This document shows, piece by piece, positions 29,887 to 37,743 of a stretch of 40,517 bases of DNA; the first letter of the stretch is position 1; every line of letters begins with the position of its first letter. Source of the stretch: Streptomyces sp. BV286 (GTDB lineage: Bacteria > Actinomycetota > Actinomycetes > Streptomycetales > Streptomycetaceae); contig NZ_JAHRIB010000070.1 of the NCBI RefSeq assembly GCF_019090165.1, forward strand, positions 1 to 40,517, given 5' to 3'. Under the pieces are notes generated by a model, which saw only the letters and a list, made by a program, of their open reading frames with translations, was not told the DNA's origin and did no database searches. Position numbers and translations under genes: made by a program.

Positions 29887-30624
29887 CTACCCCCTCGCGA
29901 ACCTCTTCAGCTGGGACTGTGACCCGTTGAAGAGATTCTGGTCACCCGGCAGACTGCCGCTGTTGTCGTACTGCCAGAACGTCCAGAACTCCCAGCCCGC
30001 CGGCAGCGGCCCCGCGGAGGTGCTGTAGCGGGCCAGCCACAGCGGATGGTCGGCGAAGGCGGAGCTGTCGCCCGTGCACCTCCTCCACCAGTCGCGGTTG
30101 GTGTAGACGACCGGCCGGCGGCCTGTCTGCCGCTTCACCTCGTCGCTGAAGGCCCTGATCCAGCCGACCATTCTGGCCTTGCTCAGGCCGTAGCACTTGT
30201 TCTCGCCGTACGGGTTGTACTCGATGTCCAGCGCGGGCGGCAGCGTCCAGCCGTCCGCCCGCCAGTCGCCCCCGTTGCGCAGGAAGTAGGCGGCCTGGGC
30301 CGTTCCCGACGACCGGTGCGGCAGGGCGAAATGGTAGGCACCGCGGACGATGCCCGCCTCGCGGGCGCCGTTGTACTGCCCGTCGAAGTACGGGTTGCGG
30401 TACGTGGTGGACTCGGTCGCCTTCACGTAGACGAACGCGGCGCCCTTGCTCTTCGCCGCCGGCCAGTTCACGTTCTTCTGGTGCGAGGACACGTCGTGTC
30501 CCCTCGGCCGGTCGGCCGCCGAGGCCGGCACCTCGGCGAGAGCCGTACCGCCGAGTGCCACCGTCGCCACGGAGGCCGCGACGAGGCGGGCGCGGTGACG
30601 GGACGGTTGGTGATCACGAGCCAT
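29887..30624 (-). CDS. secreted GH25 lysozyme (muramidase)
   Basis: This 245-residue protein has a signal peptide (RARLVAASVATVALGGTALA, cleavage near PASAA). A single GH25 barrel follows: GHDVSSHQKNVNW (44-54), FVYVKATEST, GAYHFALPH, PALDIEYNPYG with the catalytic D133-x-E135, and FWQYDNSGSLPGD near the C-terminus. It cleaves the MurNAc-GlcNAc bond of peptidoglycan. The ATG at 30624 has GGGGGAA just upstream; an ATG at 30648 would add eight non-homologous residues. There is no wall-binding domain. It could act in hyphal growth, sporulation or competition. Confidence 0.92.
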   Translation of the reverse strand: MARDHQPSRHRARLVAASVATVALGGTALAEVPASAADRPRGHDVSSHQKNVNWPAAKSKGAAFVYVKATESTTYRNPYFDGQYNGAREAGIVRGAYHFALPHRSSGTAQAAYFLRNGGDWRADGWTLPPALDIEYNPYGENKCYGLSKARMVGWIRAFSDEVKRQTGRRPVVYTNRDWWRRCTGDSSAFADHPLWLARYSTSAGPLPAGWEFWTFWQYDNSGSLPGDQNLFNGSQSQLKRFARG

Positions 30625-30818
30625 GTTTCCCCCGGAATGGCAGCACACACGAAAAATCTCCCAGAGGTTACTGGAAAATCACGGAAAGCAAGTCATCGGC
30701 CGGGCATGGACACTTGACGACCTGTTCGTTCCTGTTCGCGGTGCTTCTGTTGCTCGATTCCGCCCGCCTGCGCCCTCGCCGGCACGGACTTTGGGCGGGC
30801 TGCTGGCAGGATCACGGC

Positions 30819-31532
30819 ATGGCCGAGCGGCGGCGGGACACGGGAGACGGACGGGGCGCGGAAGGGCCGGGCGCGCCCGGGGCGGGGGAGGAGCTGGCCC
30901 GCGCGTGGGGCGAGCTCGTGGCGACGGCCCGCCGGACGGTGGCCGAGGGCCTGGTCGTCGGCACGTCGGGCAACGTCTCGGTGCGGGTGGGCGACACCGT
31001 CCTGGTCACGCCGACCGGGGTCCCGTACGACCGGCTGACACCCGAGGACGTCTGCGGGGTCTCCCTCGACGGCCGGCAGGTGCTCGGTCCGCTCGTTCCG
31101 ACCAGCGAGACGCCCATGCACCTCGCCGTCTACCGGGCCACCGACGCACGCGCCGTCGTCCACACCCACGCCGTGCACGCGACGGCCGTGTCGACCCTCG
31201 TCGGCGAGCTGCCCCTCGTCCACTACATGGCCGCCGACCTCGGCGGACCCGTCCGTGTGGCCCCCTACGCGACCTACGGCACGGAGAAGCTGGCCGAGAA
31301 CATGCTCGGGGCCCTGCGCGACCGCACCGCCTGCCTCCTCCAGAACCACGGCACCCTCGCACACGGCGCCACCCTCGCCCAGGCCTACGACCGCACCGCG
31401 CAGCTCGAATGGATGTGCCGCGTGTGGCTCACCGCGTCGTCCGTCCCCGGCCTCACCCCCACCCTGCTGACCGAGGCCCAGGTGGCGGAAGCGGGGGAAC
31501 GCCTGAAGGGGTACGGCCAGCCGCGGCCCTGA
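30819..31532 (+). CDS. class II aldolase/adducin family protein
   Basis: The 237-residue protein has the fuculose-phosphate aldolase fold. GLVVGTSGNVSVRVGDTVLVTPTGVPYDRL comes first, then the zinc ligands HTHAVHATAV, and LLQNHGTLAHGATLAQAYDR with the third histidine. Members cleave or epimerise sugar phosphates (L-fuculose-1-P, L-ribulose-5-P) or act in methionine salvage; the substrate here is unknown. The ATG at 30819 has GGCAGGA seven bases upstream. A longer open frame upstream overlaps the lysozyme start and is discarded. A Gly/Glu-rich stretch of about 25 residues precedes the domain. Confidence 0.88.
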   Translation: MAERRRDTGDGRGAEGPGAPGAGEELARAWGELVATARRTVAEGLVVGTSGNVSVRVGDTVLVTPTGVPYDRLTPEDVCGVSLDGRQVLGPLVPTSETPMHLAVYRATDARAVVHTHAVHATAVSTLVGELPLVHYMAADLGGPVRVAPYATYGTEKLAENMLGALRDRTACLLQNHGTLAHGATLAQAYDRTAQLEWMCRVWLTASSVPGLTPTLLTEAQVAEAGERLKGYGQPRP

Positions 31533-32257
31533 GCGGCCGCGCCGGGCCACGCAGGACCACGGCGGACCGGGCAGGACCACGGTGGACCGCGCCGGACCGC
31601 GCAGGACCGTGCCGGACCGCGCCTCGGCCCAGCCGAGGGGCGGGGCTCGCGGCTCCCCAGGAGCGGCGCCGGGCCATCGGCGACACCCAGTGGGCCAGGC
31701 GGCAAGGGGCGGCACGGGCCTCTCGGGCTCCAGCGCCGAGACGGCGACGGGAAGCCGGGCCGACGGCTGCGCAGACGCGGCGGCGGTTCGGAGGGGGCGC
31801 AGGGGCGACACCGGCCTCCGGTCCTCGCTACGCCGAGGCGGTGCCGGGACAGCGCCGAGTGGAAGGGCTCTCGGCTGCGCAGGCCCCGTACCGGCCTCGA
31901 GGGTTCCGAGCTGCCGGGGACCGGGCCCCCCGCTGCCCCCGGCTGCACCGGGCGGTGCCGGGCTCGCGGGCAGGGCAGAGACGGCACCGGGCCCTCGCGC
32001 TCCGCAGGTACAACGCCGGGCCCCCGCGGTCCGTAGGTACGGCACCGCAGGGGTCCGTAGGTACGGCACCGGGCCCTCACGGTCCGCAGGCACGGCGGCG
32101 GGGTCCTCCTCCCGCCGTGCGGCGCCGACCGGGGCGGCGCGACAGGGGGGCGTGCCCGCGCGGGGTGCCGAGCGGGGCGTACCCGCGCGGCGTGCCGGGC
32201 TCACCCCTGCCGCCCTGTCCACTGGCCGACAGCGGGCTCCGTCAGGAGACTGGACCC
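31533..32257. repeat. 725-base gene-free, repeat-rich spacer
   Basis: Long frames cross this stretch on both strands, but their products are Arg/Ala/Pro/Gly strings without domains and I do not accept them. The DNA is built of short repeats. There is a 10-base tandem array at 31541-31620. Four imperfect copies of TCCGTAGGTACGGCACCG start at 32001, 32030, 32054 and 32083, and ACGGCACCGGGCCCTC recurs at 31981 and 32063. CCGTAGGTACGG is itself palindromic. The promoter of the hydrolase must lie at the right-hand end. Confidence 0.6.
31541..31620. repeat. 10-base tandem repeat array, about eight units
   Basis: Units such as CGCAGGACCA, CGGCGGACCG, GGCAGGACCA, CGGTGGACCG, CGCCGGACCG and TGCCGGACCG follow each other with an exact 10-base period. 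The core GGACC is nearly invariant. The array begins eight bases after the aldolase stop. One turn of DNA per unit is notable, but the origin is probably replication slippage. Confidence 0.8.
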
Positions 32258-33394
32258 GTGCGCACCGTGAAGCCGACGACCGCAGCCCTGTCCACCGCCG
32301 TCACCGTGGCCATGGCCGGCGCGGCCGCCGTCGCGGCCGGCCGCCTTGCCAGCGACGCCGCCCTGAAGGCGCCGCCGGGCAGACCGCTGCCCACCGAACC
32401 CCGGCTCACCGTGCACGCCACGGCCGCGGGCCGGATCGCCCTGACCCGCGCCCTGGCCTCCCAGCGCCCCGGCGTCTACGGTCTCAGCGGCGACGGCAGC
32501 CACGCGGTCGTCGGCCCGCTCATGACCGGCGCCCCGCACACCGCCGACACGGTGGTACGCCGCCTGGAGCGCGTCAGCCACGGCACCCTGGAACCCGGCG
32601 ACAAGGTCTGGTTCACCCCCGGCCTGCACATCGGCGACCCGGGCGCAGCCCTCGGCCTCGACCACGCCGACGTGGACGTCCCCGGCGAACTGGGCCCTCT
32701 GCCCGCCTGGTTCGTGCCGGCCGCCCGCGACACCTGGGTGATCACCGTGCACGGCCTCGGCGCCACCCGCGAACACCCCATGAACGTCATGGAGTTCCTG
32801 CACCGCCAGCACTTCCCCGTCCTCGACCTCGCCTACCGCGGGGACCTCGGCGCGCCCCGCCCCCGGGACGGCCTCAGCCACCTCGGCGAGACGGAGTGGC
32901 GCGACCTGGACGCGGCCATCCGCTTCGCCGTGCGGTACGGCGCCGAACGGGTCGTCCTGTACGGCTGGTCCACCGGCGCCACCATGGCGCTGCGCGCCGC
33001 CACGCACTCCCCGCTCCGCGACCGGATCCGCGGCCTCGTGCTGGACTCACCCGTCCTCAGCTGGGAGACCACGCTGCGCGCCCTCGCCACGGCCCGCCGC
33101 ACCCCCGGTGCCCTGCTGCCCCTGGCCGTCCGTGCCGCCCAGGGCCGCACGGGCCTGCACGGCGACCGCGTCGAGGACGCCGCCGCCCCCGGACGGCTCA
33201 AGGTGCCTGCCCTCGTCCTGCACGGCCCCGACGACACCGTCGCCCCCTGGGGGCCCTCGCGCCGTCTCGCGGCCCGCCGCCCCGACCTCGTCACCCTGCA
33301 CACGGTCCACGGCGCACCGCACGGAGCCATGTGGAACGCCGACCCGGCCGGCTACGAAGAGGCCCTCCGCCGCTTCCTCACCCCTCTGATGTAA
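32258..33394 (+). CDS. alpha/beta hydrolase, membrane-anchored or exported
   Basis: This 378-residue protein has an N-terminal hydrophobic helix (ALSTAVTVAMAGAAAVAAG, about 10-28), so it is probably anchored to or exported across the membrane. The hydrolase core has the oxyanion motif HGLG (165-168), nucleophile elbow GWSTG with S238, an acid in HGPDDTVAPW (D325/D326) and a histidine in HGAPHGAMW. No lid domain is clear. About 120 residues before the core are specific to this group. The GTG start has AGGAG nine bases upstream. Substrate unknown (esterase, lipase or peptidase). Confidence 0.86.
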   Translation: MRTVKPTTAALSTAVTVAMAGAAAVAAGRLASDAALKAPPGRPLPTEPRLTVHATAAGRIALTRALASQRPGVYGLSGDGSHAVVGPLMTGAPHTADTVVRRLERVSHGTLEPGDKVWFTPGLHIGDPGAALGLDHADVDVPGELGPLPAWFVPAARDTWVITVHGLGATREHPMNVMEFLHRQHFPVLDLAYRGDLGAPRPRDGLSHLGETEWRDLDAAIRFAVRYGAERVVLYGWSTGATMALRAATHSPLRDRIRGLVLDSPVLSWETTLRALATARRTPGALLPLAVRAAQGRTGLHGDRVEDAAAPGRLKVPALVLHGPDDTVAPWGPSRRLAARRPDLVTLHTVHGAPHGAMWNADPAGYEEALRRFLTPLM

Positions 33395-33552
33395 CCGCCT
33401 CACGCCCCGGCGCGGGAGCTTCCGTTTAACCGTGTACCAGCAGGTCGCACACACCCCGGGGGCGTCCGCCGGAACCGGTGCGCGGACCGCCCCCACGGCC
33501 CCGCGCGGCATTCCGTTTGGGTTTTCGGACCGTCAACCGGAAGACTGCCCCC

Positions 33553-34980
33553 GTGACGTCCCGTATCCCGCGCGACTCCAGGCTCCGACTCGTCCGCCCG
33601 CGAACCCTGGCCGCCGCCCCCCGAGCGATGACCCAGCGGCCCGCCCGCCGACCTGCGCCCCGCCCGCCGGAGGGCACACCGGCACCGGCGGAACTCGCCC
33701 GTATGGCGCGCGCCGTGCTCGCCGGCGCGGCCCGGGTCGCCCGCTGGGCCGACGCCACCCTGAGCTCCGGCCGGCACCGCGACGGCACCGCCTCCGGTGG
33801 TACTGACGACGGAGGTTCGGAGGGCAAGGGCACGCTCTCCGACGCCACCGCCCAACGGGCCGCCACGGACCTGTCCCTGACCCCGGACCAGGTCCGCGCG
33901 GACTGGGACATCGCCCGGCTTGCGGGCCTCGTCGAGGTGCACGGGGGCACCGCACGCCCCGGCTGGCGGCTGCGCGCCTGGAACCGCGACGACAGCGCCG
34001 TACTGCGCGGCTGGGTCGCCTTCTTCGACGCCTGGTCGCTCGCCCACCCCGGCCCCGACGGACGCGAACCCGCCGCCGTCGCCGAGGTCGTCTCGGCGAT
34101 GCCGCAGGTCCTCTCCTTCCTCCAGCTGTCCGCCGGCCCCGTCCCCGTGCCGCAGCTCCTCGACCTGCTGGAGCAGCGCGTCACCGAACTGCGCACCGAG
34201 CGCTGCGAGATCCCCTACGGACCGCAGCCCGAGCCCGTGGAGAGCCCGGCCGAGGACACCCCCCTCGCGCCCCTGCTCGACTGGGCCCTGCACGCCCTCG
34301 CGGCCGTCGGCGCCCTCACCTGCGCCGACGGTCAGGCCACGCTCACCCCGCTCGGCAACTGGGCGGTCTGGGTCAAGCTGGAGCAGATCTGCGTGGCCGC
34401 CCAGAGCCCCGCCGGGAACATCGAGCAGGGCGCCGAGGACATGCTCCGCGGCTGCGCCCAGCTGCGGCCCAACGCGGCCCGCGCCGAGTACCGGGCCTGG
34501 CTCGCCGCCCGTCCCGTCGGCAGCGCCGTCACCGAACTGCTCGGCGCCGCGCGCGGCGAGGACGCCCTCCTGCGCGGGCTGGCCTTCGAGGCGCTGCGCG
34601 TGGTCGGCGCCCCCGCCGAGCCGGACGTCCGCTCCGTGGCGGACGAGAGCTACCTGCGCCCGTACGCCCTGCTGTGGCTCGCCGAGCACGACGGGCACGA
34701 CCCCGAGGACGCCCACCTGGTGCTCACCCGCGAGGAGGCCACCTGGCTGTGGGTCGACACGGCCGCGGCCGTCGCCGACCACGGTGAGGCCCCGCTCCTC
34801 GTACGGCACCTGGAGTCCGCGGTGCAGCCGACCGTCCCCGCGCTCCTCGACGAGGTACGCGCGGTCGGCCACCCCCGCACCGTCCAGGTCCTGGTCGCGC
34901 TCGCCGCCGCACACCCCGACCCGGCCCTCGCCAAGGCCGTACGCCGTGCCGCCTTCCAGGTCCACACCGGCGGCAACTAG
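33553..34980 (+). CDS. conserved hypothetical protein, 475 residues
   Basis: I do not recognise this family with confidence. The protein is soluble and mostly helical. A basic, proline-rich N-terminus (about 1-50) is followed by a segment resembling a winged helix (DATAQRAATDLSLTPDQVRADWDIARLAGLV) and then repeated helical pairs rich in Leu, Ala and Glu, which look like a HEAT-type array towards the C-terminus. The domain plan is reminiscent of actinobacterial proteins of unknown function near gbn. I chose the GTG at 33553 because GGAAG lies nine bases upstream; the open frame reaches 33478. No signal peptide or catalytic motif is visible. Confidence 0.75.
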   Translation: MTSRIPRDSRLRLVRPRTLAAAPRAMTQRPARRPAPRPPEGTPAPAELARMARAVLAGAARVARWADATLSSGRHRDGTASGGTDDGGSEGKGTLSDATAQRAATDLSLTPDQVRADWDIARLAGLVEVHGGTARPGWRLRAWNRDDSAVLRGWVAFFDAWSLAHPGPDGREPAAVAEVVSAMPQVLSFLQLSAGPVPVPQLLDLLEQRVTELRTERCEIPYGPQPEPVESPAEDTPLAPLLDWALHALAAVGALTCADGQATLTPLGNWAVWVKLEQICVAAQSPAGNIEQGAEDMLRGCAQLRPNAARAEYRAWLAARPVGSAVTELLGAARGEDALLRGLAFEALRVVGAPAEPDVRSVADESYLRPYALLWLAEHDGHDPEDAHLVLTREEATWLWVDTAAAVADHGEAPLLVRHLESAVQPTVPALLDEVRAVGHPRTVQVLVALAAAHPDPALAKAVRRAAFQVHTGGN

Positions 34981-35022
34981 ACCGCCGGACAGGACGGTTG
35001 GACGGACGAACGTCTGATCTGT

Positions 35023-35046
35023 CAGCCGGTCAACCGGTCAGCCGGT
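35023..35046. repeat. three tandem CARCCGGT octamers between convergent genes
   Basis: CAGCCGGT, CAACCGGT and CAGCCGGT follow directly on one another in the 128-base gap between the hypothetical gene and the VOC gene. CCGG-rich sequence on either side can fold, so the gap probably includes the terminator for both genes. Confidence 0.55.
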
Positions 35047-35108
35047 TCGTCTGGCTGGCCGGCCGACTGACGGCCCGGCTCCGGGGCGGCCGGGCAGGGG
35101 CCGGTTCG

Positions 35109-35522
35109 TCAGACCCGGGTCTCCGGGGCGTACGTGCCGAAGCTCCAGATGTTGCCCTCGATGTCCCGGGCCATGTAGTCCCGCGACCCGTAGTCCTGGT
35201 CCGTCGGGGGCATCAGGATCTCCGCCGCGTGGTCCACGGCCCGCTGGTGGTGTGCGTCCACGTCGTCCACGACGACGTACACCCCGGTGGGCCCCGCGCT
35301 CTTCATGGCCTCGTCGAAGCGGCTGCCCGTGCCCTTGGAGCCCAGCATCACCGCGCCGTTGCCCTGCACCAGCTCGGCGTGCACCACCTTGCCGTCCTCG
35401 TCCTCGTACACCGAGGCCTCGGTGAAGCCCAGGGCCTCGGTGAGCTGCTTGATCGCGGACTTGGCGTCCGCGTACAGCAACGTCGGATAGATGCTCGGGC
35501 GCCCGCCGTCCGTGCCTGCCAT
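35109..35522 (-). CDS. VOC (glyoxalase/bleomycin resistance-like) family protein
   Basis: This 137-residue single-domain protein of the PhnB-like VOC group contains YPTLLYADAKSAIKQLTEALGF, KVVHAELVQGNGAVMLG, VYVVVDDVDAHHQRAVDHAAEI and DIEGNIWSFGTY. The last block supplies the usual glutamate ligand. The HAEL histidine and D-IEGN glutamate could hold a metal. Function may be dioxygenase-like, isomerase or drug-binding; not assignable. The ATG at 35522 has GAGGGAG eight bases upstream, so the longer frame to 35630 is not used. It diverges from the ABC-F gene. Confidence 0.87.
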   Translation of the reverse strand: MAGTDGGRPSIYPTLLYADAKSAIKQLTEALGFTEASVYEDEDGKVVHAELVQGNGAVMLGSKGTGSRFDEAMKSAGPTGVYVVVDDVDAHHQRAVDHAAEILMPPTDQDYGSRDYMARDIEGNIWSFGTYAPETRV

Positions 35523-35685
35523 ACCGATCACTCCCTCTGGTCCCGCTGTCCCGCCCGCTGCCGGAACATCGCCTGAATGTGACCTGCCCCACAGTCTCGC
35601 ACCCGGCACCGACAACGCCCTGCCGGGCAATGAGCGTCACAGTCCCGAACACCCGCACGCAGGAAAAGTGGTTGCATCGCCCCGT

Positions 35686-35691
35686 TAGACT
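35686..35691 (+). promoter_or_regulatory. -10 box TAGACT of the ABC-F transcript
   Basis: TAGACT fits the TANNNT -10 consensus and lies exactly six bases before the A of the upstream ORF's ATG (35698). That is the spacing of leaderless promoters in Streptomyces. There is no clear -35; TTGCAT at 35672 is too close (eight-base spacer). Confidence 0.55.
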
Positions 35692-35697
35692 TGGCCC

Positions 35698-35721
35698 ATG
35701 GCCATTCTCCTCGCGCACTAG
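35698..35721 (+). CDS. seven-codon leader peptide MAILLAH upstream of ABC-F gene
   Basis: ATG GCC ATT CTC CTC GCG CAC TAG encodes MAILLAH and stops 58 bases before the ABC-F start. The -10 box TAGACT six bases upstream predicts transcription from the A of this ATG, so it would be translated as a leaderless message. Short hydrophobic leaders often precede ABC-F and other ribosome-protection or resistance genes and sense stalled ribosomes. I see no Shine-Dalgarno, as expected. Whether it is truly translated is inference from layout. Confidence 0.5.
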   Translation: MAILLAH

Positions 35722-35779
35722 ACGGCGTGAACGACCACAGCCGCCCGCCCCGTCACCAACCCTGCCCAGGAGTCTGTCC

Positions 35780-37378
35780 GTGATTTCCGCTTCCGGTATC
35801 GAGCTACGTGCCGGTGCCCGCGTCCTCATCGAGTCCGCCACCTTCCGCATCACCAAGGGCGACCGCATCGGCCTGGTCGGCCGCAACGGAGCGGGCAAGA
35901 CCACGCTCACCAAGGTCCTCGCCGGCGAGGGCACCCCCGCCGCGGGCGCCGTCACCCGCTCCGGCGAGGTCGGCTACCTCCCCCAGGACCCGCGCACCGG
36001 CGACCTCGACATGCTGGCCCGCGACCGCGTCCTGTCCGCGCGCGGCCTGGACACCCTGATCCGCAAGATGCGCGAGAACGAACAGCGCATCGCGAACGGC
36101 TCCGGCGCCACCCGCGAGAAGGCGATGCGGCAGTACGAGCGCCAGGAGACCGAGTTCCTCACCAAGGGCGGGTACTCCGCCGAGGCCGAGGCCGCCACCA
36201 TCGCCGCCGCGCTCAACCTGCCCGACCGGGTGCTCGGCCAGCCCCTCCACACGCTCTCCGGCGGTCAGCGCCGACGTATCGAGCTGGCCCGCATCCTCTT
36301 CTCGGACGCGGACACCCTGCTCCTCGACGAGCCGACGAACCACCTCGACGCCGACTCGATCGTCTGGCTGCGCGACTACCTGAAGACGTACCGCGGCGGC
36401 TTCATCGTGATCTCCCACGACGTCGACCTGGTCGAGACGGTCGTCAACAAGGTGTTCTACCTGGACGCCAACCGCGCCCAGATCGACGTCTACAACATGG
36501 GCTGGAAGCTGTACCAGCAGCAGCGCGAGGCCGACGAGAAGCGCCGCAAGCGCGAGCGGCAGAACGCCGAGAAGAAGGCCTCCGCCCTCCACTCGCAGGC
36601 CGACAAGATGCGCGCCAAGGCCACCAAGACCGTCGCCGCGCAGAACATGGCCAAGCGCGCGGACAAGCTCCTCGCCGGTCTGGAGGCCGAGCGGAAGTCC
36701 GACAAGGTCGCCAAGCTGCGCTTCCCCGAGCCCTCCCCGTGCGGCAAGACCCCGCTGATGGCCGAGGGCCTGTCCAAGTCGTACGGCTCGCTGGAGATCT
36801 TCACCGACGTCGACCTGGCCATCGACAAGGGCTCCCGCGTCGTCATCCTCGGCCTGAACGGCGCCGGCAAGACGACCCTGCTCCGCCTCCTCGGCGGCGC
36901 CGAGAAGCCCGACACGGGCGAGGTCATCGAGGGTCACGGCCTCAAGCTCGGCTACTACGCGCAGGAGCACGAGACGCTCGACCCCGAGCGCACGGTCCTG
37001 GAGAACATGCGCTCGGCCGCCCCCGACCTGGACCTCGTCGAGGTCCGCAAGACGCTCGGCTCGTTCCTCTTCTCCGGCGACGACGTCGACAAGCCGGCCG
37101 GTGTCCTGTCCGGCGGCGAGAAGACCCGCCTCGCGCTCGCCACCCTCGTGGTCTCGTCGGCGAACGTCCTGCTCCTCGACGAGCCGACGAACAACCTCGA
37201 CCCGGCCAGCCGCGAGGAGATCCTCGGCGCCCTGCGCACCTACAAGGGCGCGGTCGTCCTCGTCACCCACGACGAGGGAGCCGTCGAGGCGCTCCAGCCC
37301 GAGCGGATCATCCTGCTGCCCGACGGCGTCGAGGACCTGTGGGGCGCCGACTACGCGGATCTGGTGGCCCTCGCCTGA
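35780..37378 (+). CDS. ABC-F family ATPase
   Basis: This 532-residue soluble protein has two ABC cassettes and no membrane segments. Cassette 1 has Walker A GRNGAGKTT (34-42), signature LSGGQ (159-163) and Walker B LLLDEP (180-185). A highly charged helical linker (about 243-310) interacts with the ribosome in studied members. Cassette 2 has Walker A GLNGAGKTT (358-366), LSGGE (443-447) and LLLDEP (464-469). ABC-F proteins act in the ribosomal E site to rescue or regulate translation, and some give antibiotic resistance. The linker is not clearly of the long resistance type. The GTG at 35780 has AGGAG upstream. A leader peptide precedes it. Confidence 0.93.
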   Translation: MISASGIELRAGARVLIESATFRITKGDRIGLVGRNGAGKTTLTKVLAGEGTPAAGAVTRSGEVGYLPQDPRTGDLDMLARDRVLSARGLDTLIRKMRENEQRIANGSGATREKAMRQYERQETEFLTKGGYSAEAEAATIAAALNLPDRVLGQPLHTLSGGQRRRIELARILFSDADTLLLDEPTNHLDADSIVWLRDYLKTYRGGFIVISHDVDLVETVVNKVFYLDANRAQIDVYNMGWKLYQQQREADEKRRKRERQNAEKKASALHSQADKMRAKATKTVAAQNMAKRADKLLAGLEAERKSDKVAKLRFPEPSPCGKTPLMAEGLSKSYGSLEIFTDVDLAIDKGSRVVILGLNGAGKTTLLRLLGGAEKPDTGEVIEGHGLKLGYYAQEHETLDPERTVLENMRSAAPDLDLVEVRKTLGSFLFSGDDVDKPAGVLSGGEKTRLALATLVVSSANVLLLDEPTNNLDPASREEILGALRTYKGAVVLVTHDEGAVEALQPERIILLPDGVEDLWGADYADLVALA

Positions 37379-37454
37379 GCGGCCGAACCGGCGGCCGGTC
37401 CACGCGCGTTCCCCGTACGGCCCCCGTGCGGTTCCACGCGCCGTCCGGGTGCTT

Positions 37455-37522
37455 GATCGAATCACTGATCCACTTCGTATGGATCATTCGGCCGATCCGT
37501 GATCCATCATCTGTGTGAGATC
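37455..37522. promoter_or_regulatory. cluster of six GATC sites upstream of gbn
   Basis: GATC occurs at 37455, 37467, 37482, 37494, 37501 and 37519, spacings 12, 15, 12, 7 and 18. This is far denser than the window average. The gene downstream encodes the Gbn homologue, which in S. coelicolor is reported to bind GATC-containing DNA. The layout suggests direct autoregulation. Confidence 0.7.
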
Positions 37523-37557
37523 TCCTCGTACCGAGGTGTGTCCTACATCGATTTCGC

Positions 37558-37588
37558 GGCCGGGCTCCTCCTTCCCGAGGGCCCGGCC
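37558..37588 (+). terminator. stable GGCCGGGC/GCCCGGCC hairpin in the gbn leader
   Basis: GGCCGGGC (37558-37565) pairs with GCCCGGCC (37581-37588). CCTC (37567-37570) and GAGG (37577-37580) extend the stem past a one-base bulge. It lies 180 bases after the ABC-F stop and 200 before gbn. It could terminate the ABC-F transcript or be a structured part of the gbn leader. Confidence 0.55.
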
Positions 37589-37650
37589 GTCGCGCGTCGC
37601 TGACCTGGACATTCACGGCCGACCTCGTTCGGCCGTACGGACAAGGACGG

Positions 37651-37743
37651 ATGGAATCCATGATTCCGCTCGTGGTGACGGGCTTCCGCGGCACAAAGCT
37701 TGTCCTACCGACCTTGCCGAATGGGTGGCCAGGAAGCTCTTGA
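37651..37743 (+). CDS. possible 30-codon upstream ORF before gbn
   Basis: ATG at 37651 is preceded by AAGGACGG and encodes MESMIPLVVTGFRGTKLVLP plus ten residues, ending in TGA 47 bases before gbn. The product has no recognisable features and third-position GC is only moderate. It is listed because start signals are acceptable, but it may not be translated. Confidence 0.25.
   Translation: MESMIPLVVTGFRGTKLVLPTLPNGWPGSS

Noticed and set aside
30714..30742. TTGACG followed by CCTGTTCGTTCCTGTTCG as promoter or PHO box for the aldolase
   Set aside because: No acceptable -10 lies 16-19 bases from TTGACG. The CCTGTTCG repeat has a 10-base rather than 11-base period and lacks the CACC/CATC ends of a PHO box.
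30625..30818. Possible riboswitch in the AT-richer spacer before the GH25 lysozyme
   Set aside because: Wall hydrolase genes in Streptomyces can carry a ydaO-type c-di-AMP riboswitch, but this spacer is only 194 bases, is shared with the divergent aldolase, and lacks its conserved core as far as I can see.
31541..32110. CRISPR array in the repetitive spacer
   Set aside because: Repeat units are imperfect and abut each other or vary in spacing. There are no unique, equal-length spacers and no cas genes nearby.
31582..33429. Long frames of 500-900 residues on both strands around 30600-33400
   Set aside because: They are GC-rich shadows of the aldolase and hydrolase genes joined through the repetitive spacer. 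Products are Arg/Pro/Ala/Gly strings without domains or sensible start sites.
35672..35691. TTGCAT/TAGACT as a full -35/-10 promoter for the ABC-F transcript
   Set aside because: The spacer would be only eight bases. TAGACT is kept as a stand-alone -10 box.
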